DNA from: CAYJPV01 sp964372095
Lineage (GTDB): Bacteria; Acidobacteriota; Vicinamibacteria; Vicinamibacterales; JAKQTR01
DNA: 64,000 nt
Reading direction: 5' to 3'
NCBI GenBank assembly: GCA_964372095.1
Contig: CAYJPV010000014.1
Location: 57,998 to 121,997 of the forward strand
The position numbers and the translations under genes were made by a program. The notes under the pieces are model-generated. The model was given only the letters and a program-made list of their open reading frames with translations. It was not told the DNA's origin and did no database searches. Below, piece by piece: positions 18,676-29,455 of the stretch. Each line of letters starts with the position of its first letter. The stretch's first letter is position 1.

Positions 18676-19062
18676 TCATCCGCCGAACCACGCTTTCGCC
18701 AGTACCAGGCCCGCGCGCAGCGCGAGCAACCCGGCGACAACACTGAGCACGATGTTGGCCGACGCGGGAATCCAGGCCCCGTCCTCGAGGAGCGCGTGCG
18801 TCTCCATCTCGAACGTCGAGAACGTCGTGAATGCCCCCAGGAACCCCACCCCCAGGGCAAGCCGCAGGTTGTCGCCCTGCGGCACCAGGCGCGCTGCGAG
18901 CACGCCGCCCAGCAGCCCGAGCAGGAAGGACCCGCTCACGTTGACGACGAACGTGCCCAGCGGGAAACGGCCGTCGACCAGGGTATCGGCCCATCGGGCG
19001 GTGGCATACCGCGCAAGGGCGCCACAGAAGCCGCCGGCGCCGACCAGAACAATGGATCTCAT
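18676..19062 (-). CDS. crcB: CrcB/FluC fluoride channel
   Basis: It exports fluoride across the inner membrane as a dual-topology dimer. The 128-residue chain has four hydrophobic helices with the conserved GGFCGALARY start, FPLGTFVVNVSGSFLLGLL with the key Asn, and GFLGAFTTFSTFEMET with the phenylalanine box. AGGAG lies before the ATG. It begins 13 nt after araD ends and is followed at once by the DUF190 gene, so it probably shares the ara transcript. No crcB fluoride riboswitch was recognised in the short space before it. Confidence 0.92.
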   Translation of the reverse strand: MRSIVLVGAGGFCGALARYATARWADTLVDGRFPLGTFVVNVSGSFLLGLLGGVLAARLVPQGDNLRLALGVGFLGAFTTFSTFEMETHALLEDGAWIPASANIVLSVVAGLLALRAGLVLAKAWFGG

Positions 19063-19075
19063 GGGCTCCTGTCGC

Positions 19076-19768
19076 TCATTGTCCGTAGTACGCCCCCGCG
19101 CCGTGTTTGCGCAGGTAGTGTTTCTCGACCAGGTGCCGGTCCGGCGCGGTGTCGTCGCCAGCCAGCTGGTGCGTCGCCAGATTCACCTGAGCCAGGTACT
19201 CCAGCACACCAGCCAGTTCAACCGCCTGCCCGGCGTCGCCGGCCCACACGAACGGTCCGTGGTTCGCCACCAGGACGGCGCTGATGTCCCGCGGCGACAA
19301 CCCCAGCGTGTGAAACGTCTCGACGATGACGACGCCGGTGTTGCGCTCGTAATCCGACTCGGTTTCCGCGGGCGTCAGCGCACGCGTGACGGGGACATCG
19401 CCCCGGAAGTAGTCGGCGTGGGTCGTCCCCAGGCACCGAATCGCGCGGCGGGCCTGGGCGAACGCCGTGGCGAACGTCGAGTGGGTGTGGACAACGCCGC
19501 CGCATCCGAACGCACGATACAACTCCAGATGCGTCGGCGTGTCGGACGATGGCCGCAGGGTCCCTTCCAGGACGGCGCCCGTCTTCAGGGACACCGGCAC
19601 CAGGTCCCCGGCGGTCAGCGTCTCGTACGGCACGCCGCTCGGCTTGATCAGCATGACGCCGGTGTCGTGATCGGCGCCGGACACGTTGCCGAAGGTACCT
19701 GTCACCAGGCCGCTGGCCGCCAGCGTCATGTTGGCGTGATACACACGATCGCGGAGAGAGTCAGGCAT
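19076..19768 (-). CDS. araD: L-ribulose-5-phosphate 4-epimerase (class II aldolase family)
   Basis: It converts L-ribulose 5-phosphate to D-xylulose 5-phosphate. TFGNVSGADHDTGVMLIKPSG, GVVHTHSTFATAFAQ and VLVANHGPFVWAG hold the zinc-binding histidines, and the 230-residue length is normal for AraD. The start is the ATG at 19768; a GTG lies immediately before it. The gene follows araB after about 100 bp that include heptamer repeats, and precedes crcB by 13 nt. With araB and the isomerase this makes a full L-arabinose route to xylulose 5-phosphate. Confidence 0.9.
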   Translation of the reverse strand: MPDSLRDRVYHANMTLAASGLVTGTFGNVSGADHDTGVMLIKPSGVPYETLTAGDLVPVSLKTGAVLEGTLRPSSDTPTHLELYRAFGCGGVVHTHSTFATAFAQARRAIRCLGTTHADYFRGDVPVTRALTPAETESDYERNTGVVIVETFHTLGLSPRDISAVLVANHGPFVWAGDAGQAVELAGVLEYLAQVNLATHQLAGDDTAPDRHLVEKHYLRKHGAGAYYGQ

Positions 19769-19796
19769 CACAGGCCACCATTACCAGGGACGAGAG

Positions 19797-19816
19797 GCTA
19801 GAGGCTAGAGGCTAGG
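19797..19816. repeat. Heptamer repeats (GCTAGAG)n, cluster 6
   Basis: Nearly three copies of the same CTAGAGG-type unit seen at 8129 and 9452, here between araD and araB. Confidence 0.8.
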
Positions 19817-19871
19817 GAAAGCCAGGAGATGTCCCCAGTTCCAGCCCCGCGGCCTGCGGTCCCAGCCCCGG

Positions 19872-21539
19872 CTATACGTGTGCTCGCAGCGCGAGCAGGC
19901 GTTTCATCAGCGTCCCGAGATCCGCGTGCGTGCCGGCCACGCCGCCAAACGTGTCGTGCAACTCCCGGTAGATGCCGTAGAGCTCATCGTATACCGTCCG
20001 GGCGGCCGGATCCGGCGCGAACACCCGCTCGCCCGCGGTGACCATCGCGTCCTGCGCCGCCTCGAAACCCGCATGGACGCCGGCTGCCACTGCCGCCGAC
20101 AGCGCCGCACCGAGAGCCGGAGTCTGCGGCGACCCCGCCGTGAGCATGGGATAACCAAGCACGTCCGCGTAGATCTGCATGAACAGATCGTTTTTCTCGG
20201 CAATGCCGCCGCAGCACACGACGCGCTCAATCGGCACGCCGTACGCGGTCATGCGCTCGACAATGGCCCGCGCGCCGAACGCGGTGGCCTCGATCAACGC
20301 CCGGTACACCTCGGCCCGCGAGGTATGAAGCGTCTGGCCCAGGATGAGGCCTGTCAGGCGCGGATCCACCAGGATGGTCCGGTTGCCGTTGTTCCAGTCG
20401 AGCGCCACGAGGCCCGATTCGCCCGGCCTCAACGCGGCGGCCTGTGCCGTCAGCGCGCCGTGCAGCGCCTCGTCACCCTCGCACACGCGCTCGACCCACC
20501 ACTTCAGCAGGTCGCCCACCGCCGACTGCCCGGCTTCGATGCCGTAGTAGCCGGGCATGATTGATCCGTTCACGATGCCGCAGATGCCTGGCACGTCGGC
20601 GACGTCGCCCGACGCCGGTGCGATGGCGCAGTCGCACGTGGACGTGCCGATGATCTTGACGAGCGTTCCGGTCCGCACACCGGCGCCGACAGCGCCGTAG
20701 TGGGCGTCAAAACCGCCCATGGCGATGACGGTGCCCTCTGTCAGGCCCAGAGCCGTGGCCCACTCACGCGACAGACGGCCGGCCGGACGGTCCGGGGCGT
20801 AGGCCTGGTCGAACAGGCGATCGCGCAGATCGGCCAGCCGCGGATCGAGACGCGCCAGGAAACCCTTGTCAGGCAGCCCGCCCCACGTGTCGGAGTACAT
20901 CGCCTTGTGGCCCGCCGCGCAGACGCACCGCCGGATGTCACGCGGGCGGGTGATGCCTGCCAGCGCGGCCGGAACGAAGTCGGCGAGTTCCACCCAGCTG
21001 TGCGCCGCGGCAAAGACGTCAGGCGCCACCTTCAGGCAGCGCCAGATCTTGGACCAGAACCACTCCGACGAATACGTGCCGCCGATCGGCGCAAGATACT
21101 GGGGCGCGTGGCGCGCGGCGGTCTCGGTGATGGCCGAGGCTTCTTCAGCTCCGGTGTGGTCCTTCCACAGCCACGCATGGGCAGCGAGATGGTCGATCCA
21201 GCGCGGATCGAGCGCGAGCGCGCGGTTGTTCGCATCGACGGGAATCGGTGTCGACCCGGTGGTGTCGACGCCAATGCCGACGACCTGCGCGGCGCTGAAT
21301 CCCGGGTACCGGCCGGCCTCCTTCAGCGCGCCTCTGACCGACTCGCCCAGGCCGTCCAGGTAATCCGCGGGATTCTGCCGGGCCAGGTGGGGCTCACGGG
21401 GGTCCAGGAGCACGCCCTGGTCGCCACTCGGGTAGTGGTACACGTGCGTGCCGGCGGTACGACCGTTACGGCAATCGACGACGACGGCGCGGACAGAATT
21501 GGTACCGTAATCGACGCCGACAGTGAACGCGGACGGCAT
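19872..21539 (-). CDS. araB: Ribulokinase
   Basis: It phosphorylates L-ribulose in arabinose breakdown. The FGGY fold starts with FTVGVDYGTNSVRAVVVD; VGIGVDTTGSTPIPVD, YGAVGAGVRTGTLVKIIGTS and CCGGIAEKNDLFMQIYADVL are typical of AraB. The start is the ATG at 21539, giving 555 residues, the usual length; GAGGTTG precedes it. The upstream frame extension overlaps palindromic repeat copy C and is not coding. It is divergent from the isomerase gene, so the region 21540-21674 probably holds promoters for both. Confidence 0.93.
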   Translation of the reverse strand: MPSAFTVGVDYGTNSVRAVVVDCRNGRTAGTHVYHYPSGDQGVLLDPREPHLARQNPADYLDGLGESVRGALKEAGRYPGFSAAQVVGIGVDTTGSTPIPVDANNRALALDPRWIDHLAAHAWLWKDHTGAEEASAITETAARHAPQYLAPIGGTYSSEWFWSKIWRCLKVAPDVFAAAHSWVELADFVPAALAGITRPRDIRRCVCAAGHKAMYSDTWGGLPDKGFLARLDPRLADLRDRLFDQAYAPDRPAGRLSREWATALGLTEGTVIAMGGFDAHYGAVGAGVRTGTLVKIIGTSTCDCAIAPASGDVADVPGICGIVNGSIMPGYYGIEAGQSAVGDLLKWWVERVCEGDEALHGALTAQAAALRPGESGLVALDWNNGNRTILVDPRLTGLILGQTLHTSRAEVYRALIEATAFGARAIVERMTAYGVPIERVVCCGGIAEKNDLFMQIYADVLGYPMLTAGSPQTPALGAALSAAVAAGVHAGFEAAQDAMVTAGERVFAPDPAARTVYDELYGIYRELHDTFGGVAGTHADLGTLMKRLLALRAHV

Positions 21540-21599
21540 GTGACAACCTCGGCGAATGCCCGTACAATCTCGACCGCGAGATGATACTGCATCCTCGTG

Positions 21600-21647
21600 G
21601 CATCCGGCGTCTGCCGGACGCAGCAGGGGCTGGCTGAAGCCAGCCCC
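21600..21647. repeat. Dispersed palindromic repeat, copy C
   Basis: A short CCGGCGTCTGCCGG stem (within 21600-21621) followed by a 22-bp palindrome at 21626-21647, differing from that of copy A only in its central bases. It lies in the divergent araB / isomerase spacer. Confidence 0.75.
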
Positions 21648-21674
21648 CACGACGCGTCATCGTAAGGAGATCGT

Positions 21675-23085
<1,411 letters not shown>

Positions 23086-23093
<8 letters not shown>

Positions 23094-24625
23094 CAAGCCA
23101 GCCCGGCGCGGAGGCGGGGACTCGCGAGGGGGTGGGGGGGGGCCGCGCCCCGCCGGGGGGCCGGCGCACCACCCCGGGCGGGGGGGNNNNNNNNNNGCCT
23201 TACACGCCAGCCCGGCGGGGTGGGGGGGACTCGCGTGGGGGCGGGCTTACGCGGGACGCCTCGACGGGCACGTCCACACTCCGGCGCGTGTGGCAGTCCA
23301 TCTGGCTGCGGGGCCCGGTCGTGCCGGCGTCCGACCGCGATCGGGCCTTCGTCACCATCCACACGTTCGTGTTGCACCTCCGGCCGGTGAAGGTGCCCGC
23401 TCGGGCCATCGCCTTCGCCCACACGCTTGGCCTTGGCGGTTCGTCGCTGGTGCTGATCGCGTTGCTGGCAGCCACCGGCATGCTCCTGATGCTCGGTTAC
23501 CAGCCCGCGCCAGGCGCGGCATACGACTCGGTGCTGGCCATCGAACGCGACGTGGCCTTTGGGCCGCTGGTGCGCGGCGTCCACTACTGGGCGGCGAACC
23601 TGCTCGTCGTCGTCGTGCTGCTGCACATGGCGAGGGTGCTCCTGACGGGCGGCTATCATGGCCCGCGCCAGTTCAACTGGGTTGTCGGCGCCTCCCTGCT
23701 CGGCCTGGTTCTGTCCAACGCCTTCACCGGCTACCTCCTGCCCTGGGATCAGCTCTCCTTCTGGGCCATCACCATCTCCACCGGCATGCTGGGTTACGTG
23801 CCGCTCGCGGGAGACAGCCTCCAACGCATCGCGCGGGGAGGTGCGGAGATCGGCGTGGACACGCTCGTGCTGTTCTACACGGTCCACACGTCGATCGTAC
23901 CGGCCACGCTGGTCGCCGTGATGTCGCTGCATTTCTGGCGCGTGCGAAAAGCCGGCGGCGTGGTGGTGCCGTCGGATCCCGACTCGGCGGCCTCCGCCGA
24001 CGGCGGCACGGTGATGTTCCTCCCACACCTGCTGGCGCGGGAGGTCTCGCTCGCGCTGGTGATCACGGCCTGCGTGACGGTGCTCGGCGCAACGTTCGGC
24101 GCCCCCCTGGGAGAACCGGCGAATGCGGGCATGAGCCCGAATCCTGCCAAGGCGCCCTGGTATTTCATGGGGTTCCAGGAATTGCTCGTCCACGTGCACC
24201 CGGTTGTCGCGATCCTGATCGTTCCGCTGGCCGCCGCACTGGCGTTCATCGCCGTGCCGTACGTCACGCGCGACGACGAACCGGCCGGGAGGTGGTGGCT
24301 GTCCGCCCGCGGCAAGCGGGCTGCCGGGATCGCGGCGTTCGCCGCCGGCGTACTCACGCCCCTGGCCATTGTCCTGCACGACGTCGCCGGCCGCTTGTGG
24401 CCCGGAGGCACGACCTGGATGACAGGGGCCGTGTTGCCTGTCGCGGTGGTCGGGGGTGGCGGACTCATCGCGATACGAATCCTCCGTGCGCGCATGAGCT
24501 TGAGCCGCAACGAAGTGGCGCAGACGGTGGCGGTGGCGTGCGGGGTGGCATTCGTGTGGCTGACGGTCATCGGCGTGTGGTTCCGCGGCCCGGGGATGGC
24601 GCTCGTCTGGCCGTGGGCGCGGTAG
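23086..24625 (+). CDS. Cytochrome b of a bc/b6f-type complex (start region broken by gap)
   Basis: The multi-helix membrane protein binds two b hemes and oxidises quinol. Heme ligands are HYWAANLLVVVVLLH (13 residues between His) and HTSIVPATLVAVMSLH (14 between, as in b6f). The C-terminal part is fused as in bc1 cytochrome b. The Qo-site PEWY motif is replaced: NPAKAPWYFMGFQELL lacks the Glu. The predicted start is the ATG at 23086, which reads MPDKPARRGGGDSRG. Left and right of the N gap the same stretch occurs twice without indels (offset 109 bp); removing one copy puts 23086 in frame with the rest. As shown, the frame is broken. Confidence 0.85.
23187..23196. other. Assembly gap 3 (10 N), probably false
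   Basis: The 40-odd bases from 23088 and from 23197 align base for base with a few mismatches, so they look like two noisy copies of one locus. About 109 bp, including the Ns and the G-rich stretch before them, is probably artefact. Confidence 0.85.
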
Positions 24626-24664
24626 GGGCACGGGGCCCACAGTGTGGAGCCTGAGCGTATCACC

Positions 24665-25129
24665 ATGGAACGCCGACAACTGCTGACACGAATCTGGACG
24701 GCGCTGGGCCTCGCGGCGCTGGCCGAGACGGCCTGGGTCACCGCGTCGTTCCTCCGCCCGAAGGCACGTGATGCCGCCACGTCGGCACTGGTCGTGGCCG
24801 GGCGCCTGGAGCAGTTCGAGCCAGGCAGCGTCACGGCGTTCCCGGGCGGCCGCTTCTACCTGACCAGGCTGAAGGACGGCGGGTTCATGGCGCTGCACCG
24901 CGAGTGCACGCACCTCGGCTGCACGGTGCCGTGGGACGCCGCCACCCAACGATTCGCGTGCCCGTGTCACGCATCGGCCTTCGACATCACAGGCCAGGTC
25001 ACCGGCCCGCCCGCGCCGCGCCCGCTCGACTACTACGTGGTTCGCGTCGAGAACGGCCTGGTCAAGGTGGATACGCGGCGACGCCTGACGCGACAGGCGT
25101 TCGACCCATCACAGGTCACGACGGCATGA
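24665..25129 (+). CDS. Rieske iron-sulfur protein of the cytochrome b complex
   Basis: The start is set at the ATG at 24665 (MERRQLLTRIW); a GTG at 24644 in the same frame is less likely. RRQLL with the following hydrophobic helix resembles a Tat signal-anchor, as expected for a folded Rieske protein. CTHLGC and CPCHASAFD supply the two Cys and two His ligands of the [2Fe-2S] cluster. At about 154 residues it is a typical short QcrA/PetC. It follows cytochrome b closely and its TGA overlaps the ATG of the multiheme gene, so all three are one operon. Confidence 0.92.
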   Translation: MERRQLLTRIWTALGLAALAETAWVTASFLRPKARDAATSALVVAGRLEQFEPGSVTAFPGGRFYLTRLKDGGFMALHRECTHLGCTVPWDAATQRFACPCHASAFDITGQVTGPPAPRPLDYYVVRVENGLVKVDTRRRLTRQAFDPSQVTTA

Positions 25130-27429
25130 CAGGCGATCAGAGCCGGCCGACGCCCGCTCCCACGAACGGGCTGCGCGGGTGGACGACGACCGCGCTGGCG
25201 GCGGCCGTCGTGATCGTGGTGGCGATTCCCCTGTCGCTGCTGCGGCCGCGGCCCGGCAACGTGCCAGGTGATGCCGCTCAGGCGCCTGCGACGTTCGTGG
25301 GCAGCCCGGCCTGCCGCGACTGCCACACGTCGGCATATCAGAAGTGGATGGGGTCGGATCATGAACGCGCCATGGACGTGGCGTCCGACAAGACGGTGCT
25401 CGGGGACTTCAACAACAGCACGTTCACGCACCTCGGCGTCACATCGCGTTTCGTGCGCCGCGACGGCAGGTTCTTCGTCGAGACTGAAGGTCCCGACGGC
25501 AAGCCCGGCACGTTCGAAATCACCCACACGTTTGGCATCCGGCCGCTGCAGCAGTATCTGGTGCCGTTTCCCGGCGGCCGCATGCAGTGCCTGACCATCG
25601 CCTGGGACACGGTCAACAAACGCTGGTTCCATCTCTATCCTGACCAGAGCATCCCGGCCGGCGACTGGATGCACTGGACCAGAAACGCCCAGAACTGGAA
25701 CGGCATGTGCGCCGAGTGCCACTCGACGAACCTGCGCAAGAACTACGACGCCGACACGGGCACGTTCCAGACCACGTGGTCTGAAATCAGTGTCGGGTGC
25801 GAGGCGTGCCACGGGCCGGGTTCGCGCCACGTCGCGTGGGCCAGGGTTCCGCCCATGGCGAGAGGGCCCCTCGAGAACCACGGCCTCGTGATCAGGACGT
25901 CCGGCATCACGTCGGCGCAGTTGGTCGAGTTGTGCGCACCCTGCCACTCGCGCCGGGCCGAAATCGGCGACTACGACCACCGGGGCAGCCTGCTGCTCGA
26001 CCACATGGTGCCGTCGTTGCTGACGCCAGGGCTCTACGAAGCGGACGGGCAGCAACTCGACGAGGTCTACACCTACGCGTCGTTTCTGCAGAGCAAGATG
26101 TACGCCCGCAACGTCAAGTGCAGCGACTGTCACGACAGCCACGGCGCGACGCTGCTCCGTGACGGAAACGAGTTGTGCCTCCAGTGTCACCAACGCGAGG
26201 TCTACGACTCAGCCGAGCACCATTTCCACAAGAAGACGGTGGACGGCCGTCCGTCGGACGGAGCGCTGTGCGTGAAGTGTCACATGCCCGAGCGGCCCTA
26301 CATGGTGGTGGATTGGAGGGCCGATCACGGGTTCCGGCGTCCGCGCCCGGACCTCACCGCCGAGATCGGTACGCCGAACGCCTGCACCCAGTCGGGCTGC
26401 CACGCCGACAAGCCCCTGGCCTGGTCACTGAAGGCCTACCGCGAGTGGTACGGGAAGGCGCGCCTGCCGCACTTCGGCACGACGTTCGCCGCCGCCCGGC
26501 GCGGCGATCCGTCCGCGGCCGATCCGCTGCGACGCATGGTCGCCGACACGCTCCAGCCCGTGATCGTCCGCGCAACGGCCCTCGATCATCTGCGGCGGTA
26601 TCCCGGCGACGCGAACGCCCAAGTCCTCCGGAACGCCTTGACGTCGGACGAACCGCTTCTGCGGTATATCGCGGCGGCGGCGCATGCCGAGCCGGACCCG
26701 GCTCGGCGGGCGACGTCACTGGCACCGCTGCTGTCGGACCCGGTGAAGACCGTGCGCCTCGAAGCGGTGGCCTCGCTGGCCGGCATTCCGCTGGATCGCT
26801 TGAAGCCCTACCAGCGCGAGGCGTTCACGCTCGGCATCGAGGAATACCGGCAGGCGATGGCCTATTCCCTGGACTTCGCGTCCTCCGGCATGAACTTGGG
26901 CAACCTGTACTCGAACCTGGGTGACACGAACCGCGCCGAAAAGCACTACCGGCAGGCCATCACGATCGACGACCTGTTCTACCCGGCAAAGGTGAACCTG
27001 GCGGTGATGCTGAGCGGCCTGGGACGGAACGACGAAGCCGAGTCCCTGCTGCGGCAGGTGGTGAGCGCCTACCCCGAGAACCACGACGCGGCGTATTCCC
27101 TCGGACTGCTGCTGGTGGAGACGGGCAAGCCCGACGAAGCCATCGGGCTGATTCGGCGCGCGGTGGTGGGCCAGCCGGCCAATGCGCGGGCGCGCTACAA
27201 CCTCGGCCTGCTCCTCCAGCAACGCGGGCGCCTGGACGAAGCCACGCCCGAACTGGAGGCCGCGTTAGCCCTGGAACCAGTCAACGGCGACTTCCTGCTG
27301 GCCCTCGGAGACCACTACCTGAAACGCGGGCGGACCCTCGACGCCCTCGCGATGGCGGACCGCCTGACAGCGGCATTCCCGCAGGATCCCGCCGGCGCCC
27401 GGTTGCGCGCCGCGGCACAGGGGCGCTGA
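25126..27429 (+). CDS. Octaheme c-type cytochrome with C-terminal TPR repeats
   Basis: The ATG at 25126 overlaps the Rieske stop (ATGA). The 767-residue product has one N-terminal membrane anchor (residues about 20-38), then eight heme sites: CRDCH (Cys63), CAECH, CEACH, CAPCH, CSDCH, CLQCH, CVKCH and an unusual CTQSGCH with four residues between cysteines. A helical, HEAT-like stretch (about residues 460-560) links to about five TPRs (NLGNLYSNLGDTNRAEKHY, AAYSLGLLLVETGKPDEA, ARYNLGLLLQQRGRLDEA). It resembles c554-like multiheme-TPR proteins. The context suggests that it takes electrons from the Rieske protein in place of cytochrome c1 and docks a partner through the TPRs. Confidence 0.88.
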   Translation: MTGDQSRPTPAPTNGLRGWTTTALAAAVVIVVAIPLSLLRPRPGNVPGDAAQAPATFVGSPACRDCHTSAYQKWMGSDHERAMDVASDKTVLGDFNNSTFTHLGVTSRFVRRDGRFFVETEGPDGKPGTFEITHTFGIRPLQQYLVPFPGGRMQCLTIAWDTVNKRWFHLYPDQSIPAGDWMHWTRNAQNWNGMCAECHSTNLRKNYDADTGTFQTTWSEISVGCEACHGPGSRHVAWARVPPMARGPLENHGLVIRTSGITSAQLVELCAPCHSRRAEIGDYDHRGSLLLDHMVPSLLTPGLYEADGQQLDEVYTYASFLQSKMYARNVKCSDCHDSHGATLLRDGNELCLQCHQREVYDSAEHHFHKKTVDGRPSDGALCVKCHMPERPYMVVDWRADHGFRRPRPDLTAEIGTPNACTQSGCHADKPLAWSLKAYREWYGKARLPHFGTTFAAARRGDPSAADPLRRMVADTLQPVIVRATALDHLRRYPGDANAQVLRNALTSDEPLLRYIAAAAHAEPDPARRATSLAPLLSDPVKTVRLEAVASLAGIPLDRLKPYQREAFTLGIEEYRQAMAYSLDFASSGMNLGNLYSNLGDTNRAEKHYRQAITIDDLFYPAKVNLAVMLSGLGRNDEAESLLRQVVSAYPENHDAAYSLGLLLVETGKPDEAIGLIRRAVVGQPANARARYNLGLLLQQRGRLDEATPELEAALALEPVNGDFLLALGDHYLKRGRTLDALAMADRLTAAFPQDPAGARLRAAAQGR

Positions 27430-27439
27430 GAGCCTCTCC

Positions 27440-29248
27440 TCAGTCGAGATGGCCCTTCTCGGAATCCCCCATCTCAACGATCCGTTCCGGGAAGTACTCC
27501 CGCCACCGCCGCGTCACCAGTGCGGCCGTCTCCGGGTCGCACGACACTTCTTTGGGATACCACGGCTTCATGCGCGCATCAATGACGATGGGCGGGGTGT
27601 AAGAAAGATGGTGGCGCACGACGCGCGAGGCCGCGGCGTGAATGTCGGCTCCGGGCTCGAAACGCGTGAACGTGGTCCACAGGAAGTTCATCGTACTGGC
27701 GCAGGCGCGGGAGGGTTCGTCCGACACGACCACCAGCGGCCAGCCCGCGAACGCCGGATCGGCGGCGTAACGGGCCGCGGCATCGGATTCGTCGCTGAAC
27801 GGACGTGCGCCCGCCACCAGCACGCCCGGGCAGAAGACCCGGACCTCGCTGCAGCCGGACGGCAGGCGCTCCGCACGGAACTCGCGTGGCAGCTCGCGGC
27901 GCTTCTCGCCAACACCGAGCCACACGCCTTTGGATCCTTCGTTGACCGTCGGCCCGGTGTAGTCGAGGGTGTCCATCGACAGGTTCGAGAACACGTACAA
28001 GTCCGTTTCCGGGTTCGTGCGCTCGAGGACGTGCACGAGTGTGGCCCTGAAATCGCGCAGATCCACATCGCCGTCGGTGACGAGCAGTAACTTCGTCAGC
28101 GAGAGCTGCCCTTCGCCCAGGATCCGGAACGCGGACGCCATCGCCTCGCGGGCGTAGCGCTGGTTGACCCGGGCGCCGGCCAGCGAGTGATAGCCGGTCT
28201 CGCCGTAGGACCACAGGTCCACCACCGCCGGCATCACCAGCGGGAAGAGCGGCGACAGCAACTCCTGGAGCAGGTCTCCGATGAAGAAGTCCTCCTGACG
28301 CGGCTTGCCCACGACAGTCGCGGGATAGATCGCGTCGTGCCTGTGCGCGATGCGATCAACGCGGAAGACCGGATAGTCGTGCTGCAGGGAGTAGTAGCCG
28401 TAGTGGTCGCCAAAGGGGCCTTCGGCGTGGCGGAGGTGGGGCGCTACCGAGCCGATCAACGCGAACTCGGCGTTGGCAATGAGCGGATGCGGCCCGACGC
28501 CGGTCACGCGTTTCAGGCGCTCGCCGGCGATCAGCGACGCGAGCATGAGCTCCGGGATGTTCTCGGGCAGCGGCGCGATGGCCGCAAGGATGAGCGCCGG
28601 CGGACCTCCCAGAAACACCGTGACCGGCAGCGGCTGGTGCTTCTGCTCGGCGACGGCGTAATGAAACCCGCCGCCCTTGCCGATCTGCCAGTGCATGCCC
28701 GTGCTGCGCCCGTCGTGCACGTGCATCCGGTACATGCCCAGGTTGTGCCCGGGGCGCGCCGGATGTTCGGTGTAGACCAGCGGCAGCGTCACGAACGGAC
28801 CGCCGTCCTCCGGCCAGCAGGTCAGCGCCGGCAGCCGGTCCAGGCGCACGTCTTCGGTCACCACGTCGGTCACCGGTCCATGGGTCGCGCCCGCCAGGCC
28901 GATCTTCAGCGCCTCGCCTGCCACGTCACGTGCACCCCACAGTTTCGCAGGCGTGGGCGGCATGATCGTCTCGGCCAGCTGGACCAGGCGTTTGACGAGC
29001 CGCAGCGGCCGCTGGCCGAAGGCGAGCGCGGCCCGGCGCGATGTCCCGAACAGGTTGGTGACGAGGGGGAAACCTGCTCCTCGAACACGGGTGAACAGCA
29101 ACGCGGGACCGCCTGCCGCGATCACGCGCCGGTGAATCTCCGGGACCTCGAGGCGCGCGTCAACCTCATCGTCAACGACGACCAGGTCCTTGTCGCGGCG
29201 AAGCTGATCGAGAAACGTCCGCAGGTCGGGGAAACCAGAGTCGGCCAT
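27440..29248 (-). CDS. UbiD-family decarboxylase
   Basis: The start is the ATG at 29248 (MADSGFPDLRTFLDQLRR); TACAAT lies 9 nt upstream and there is no Shine-Dalgarno site. The 602-residue chain has the UbiD features ALLFTRVRGAGFPLVTNLFG, YRMHVHDGRSTGMHWQIGKG and GPFGDHYGYYSLQHDYPVF. UbiD enzymes use prenylated FMN to (de)carboxylate aromatic or unsaturated acids, and in quinone synthesis act on the prenylated ring precursor. A role in menaquinone synthesis fits the neighbouring quinol-oxidising genes, but UbiD homologues also act on other substrates. It converges with the multiheme cytochrome gene with 10 bp between stops. No ubiX is seen nearby. Confidence 0.88.
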   Translation of the reverse strand: MADSGFPDLRTFLDQLRRDKDLVVVDDEVDARLEVPEIHRRVIAAGGPALLFTRVRGAGFPLVTNLFGTSRRAALAFGQRPLRLVKRLVQLAETIMPPTPAKLWGARDVAGEALKIGLAGATHGPVTDVVTEDVRLDRLPALTCWPEDGGPFVTLPLVYTEHPARPGHNLGMYRMHVHDGRSTGMHWQIGKGGGFHYAVAEQKHQPLPVTVFLGGPPALILAAIAPLPENIPELMLASLIAGERLKRVTGVGPHPLIANAEFALIGSVAPHLRHAEGPFGDHYGYYSLQHDYPVFRVDRIAHRHDAIYPATVVGKPRQEDFFIGDLLQELLSPLFPLVMPAVVDLWSYGETGYHSLAGARVNQRYAREAMASAFRILGEGQLSLTKLLLVTDGDVDLRDFRATLVHVLERTNPETDLYVFSNLSMDTLDYTGPTVNEGSKGVWLGVGEKRRELPREFRAERLPSGCSEVRVFCPGVLVAGARPFSDESDAAARYAADPAFAGWPLVVVSDEPSRACASTMNFLWTTFTRFEPGADIHAAASRVVRHHLSYTPPIVIDARMKPWYPKEVSCDPETAALVTRRWREYFPERIVEMGDSEKGHLD

Positions 29249-29268
29249 GGTGAAGATATTGTACCGGC

Positions 29269-29426
29269 TTGCGGCCATCGGCCATCGGCTATCGGCTTTC
29301 GGCTATCGGCTTTCGGCTTTCGGCTTTCGCTACTGACCACTGACTACTGACTACTGACTACTGTCTACTGTCTACCCCCTGCTTCCTGCTTCCTGCTTCT
29401 TGCTTCTTGCTTCTTCCCTGCCCCCT
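29269..29426. repeat. Heptamer tandem repeats, cluster 7
   Basis: Three arrays in a row, each with 7-bp period: GGCTATC/GGCTTTC (about 29275-29330), TGACTAC/TGTCTAC (about 29336-29378) and TTCCTGC/TTCTTGC (about 29382-29417). They fill the divergent spacer between ubiD and galT. Confidence 0.85.
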
Positions 29427-29455
29427 GCCCCGGTTTCCGGTATTCTGTCCCTGCC

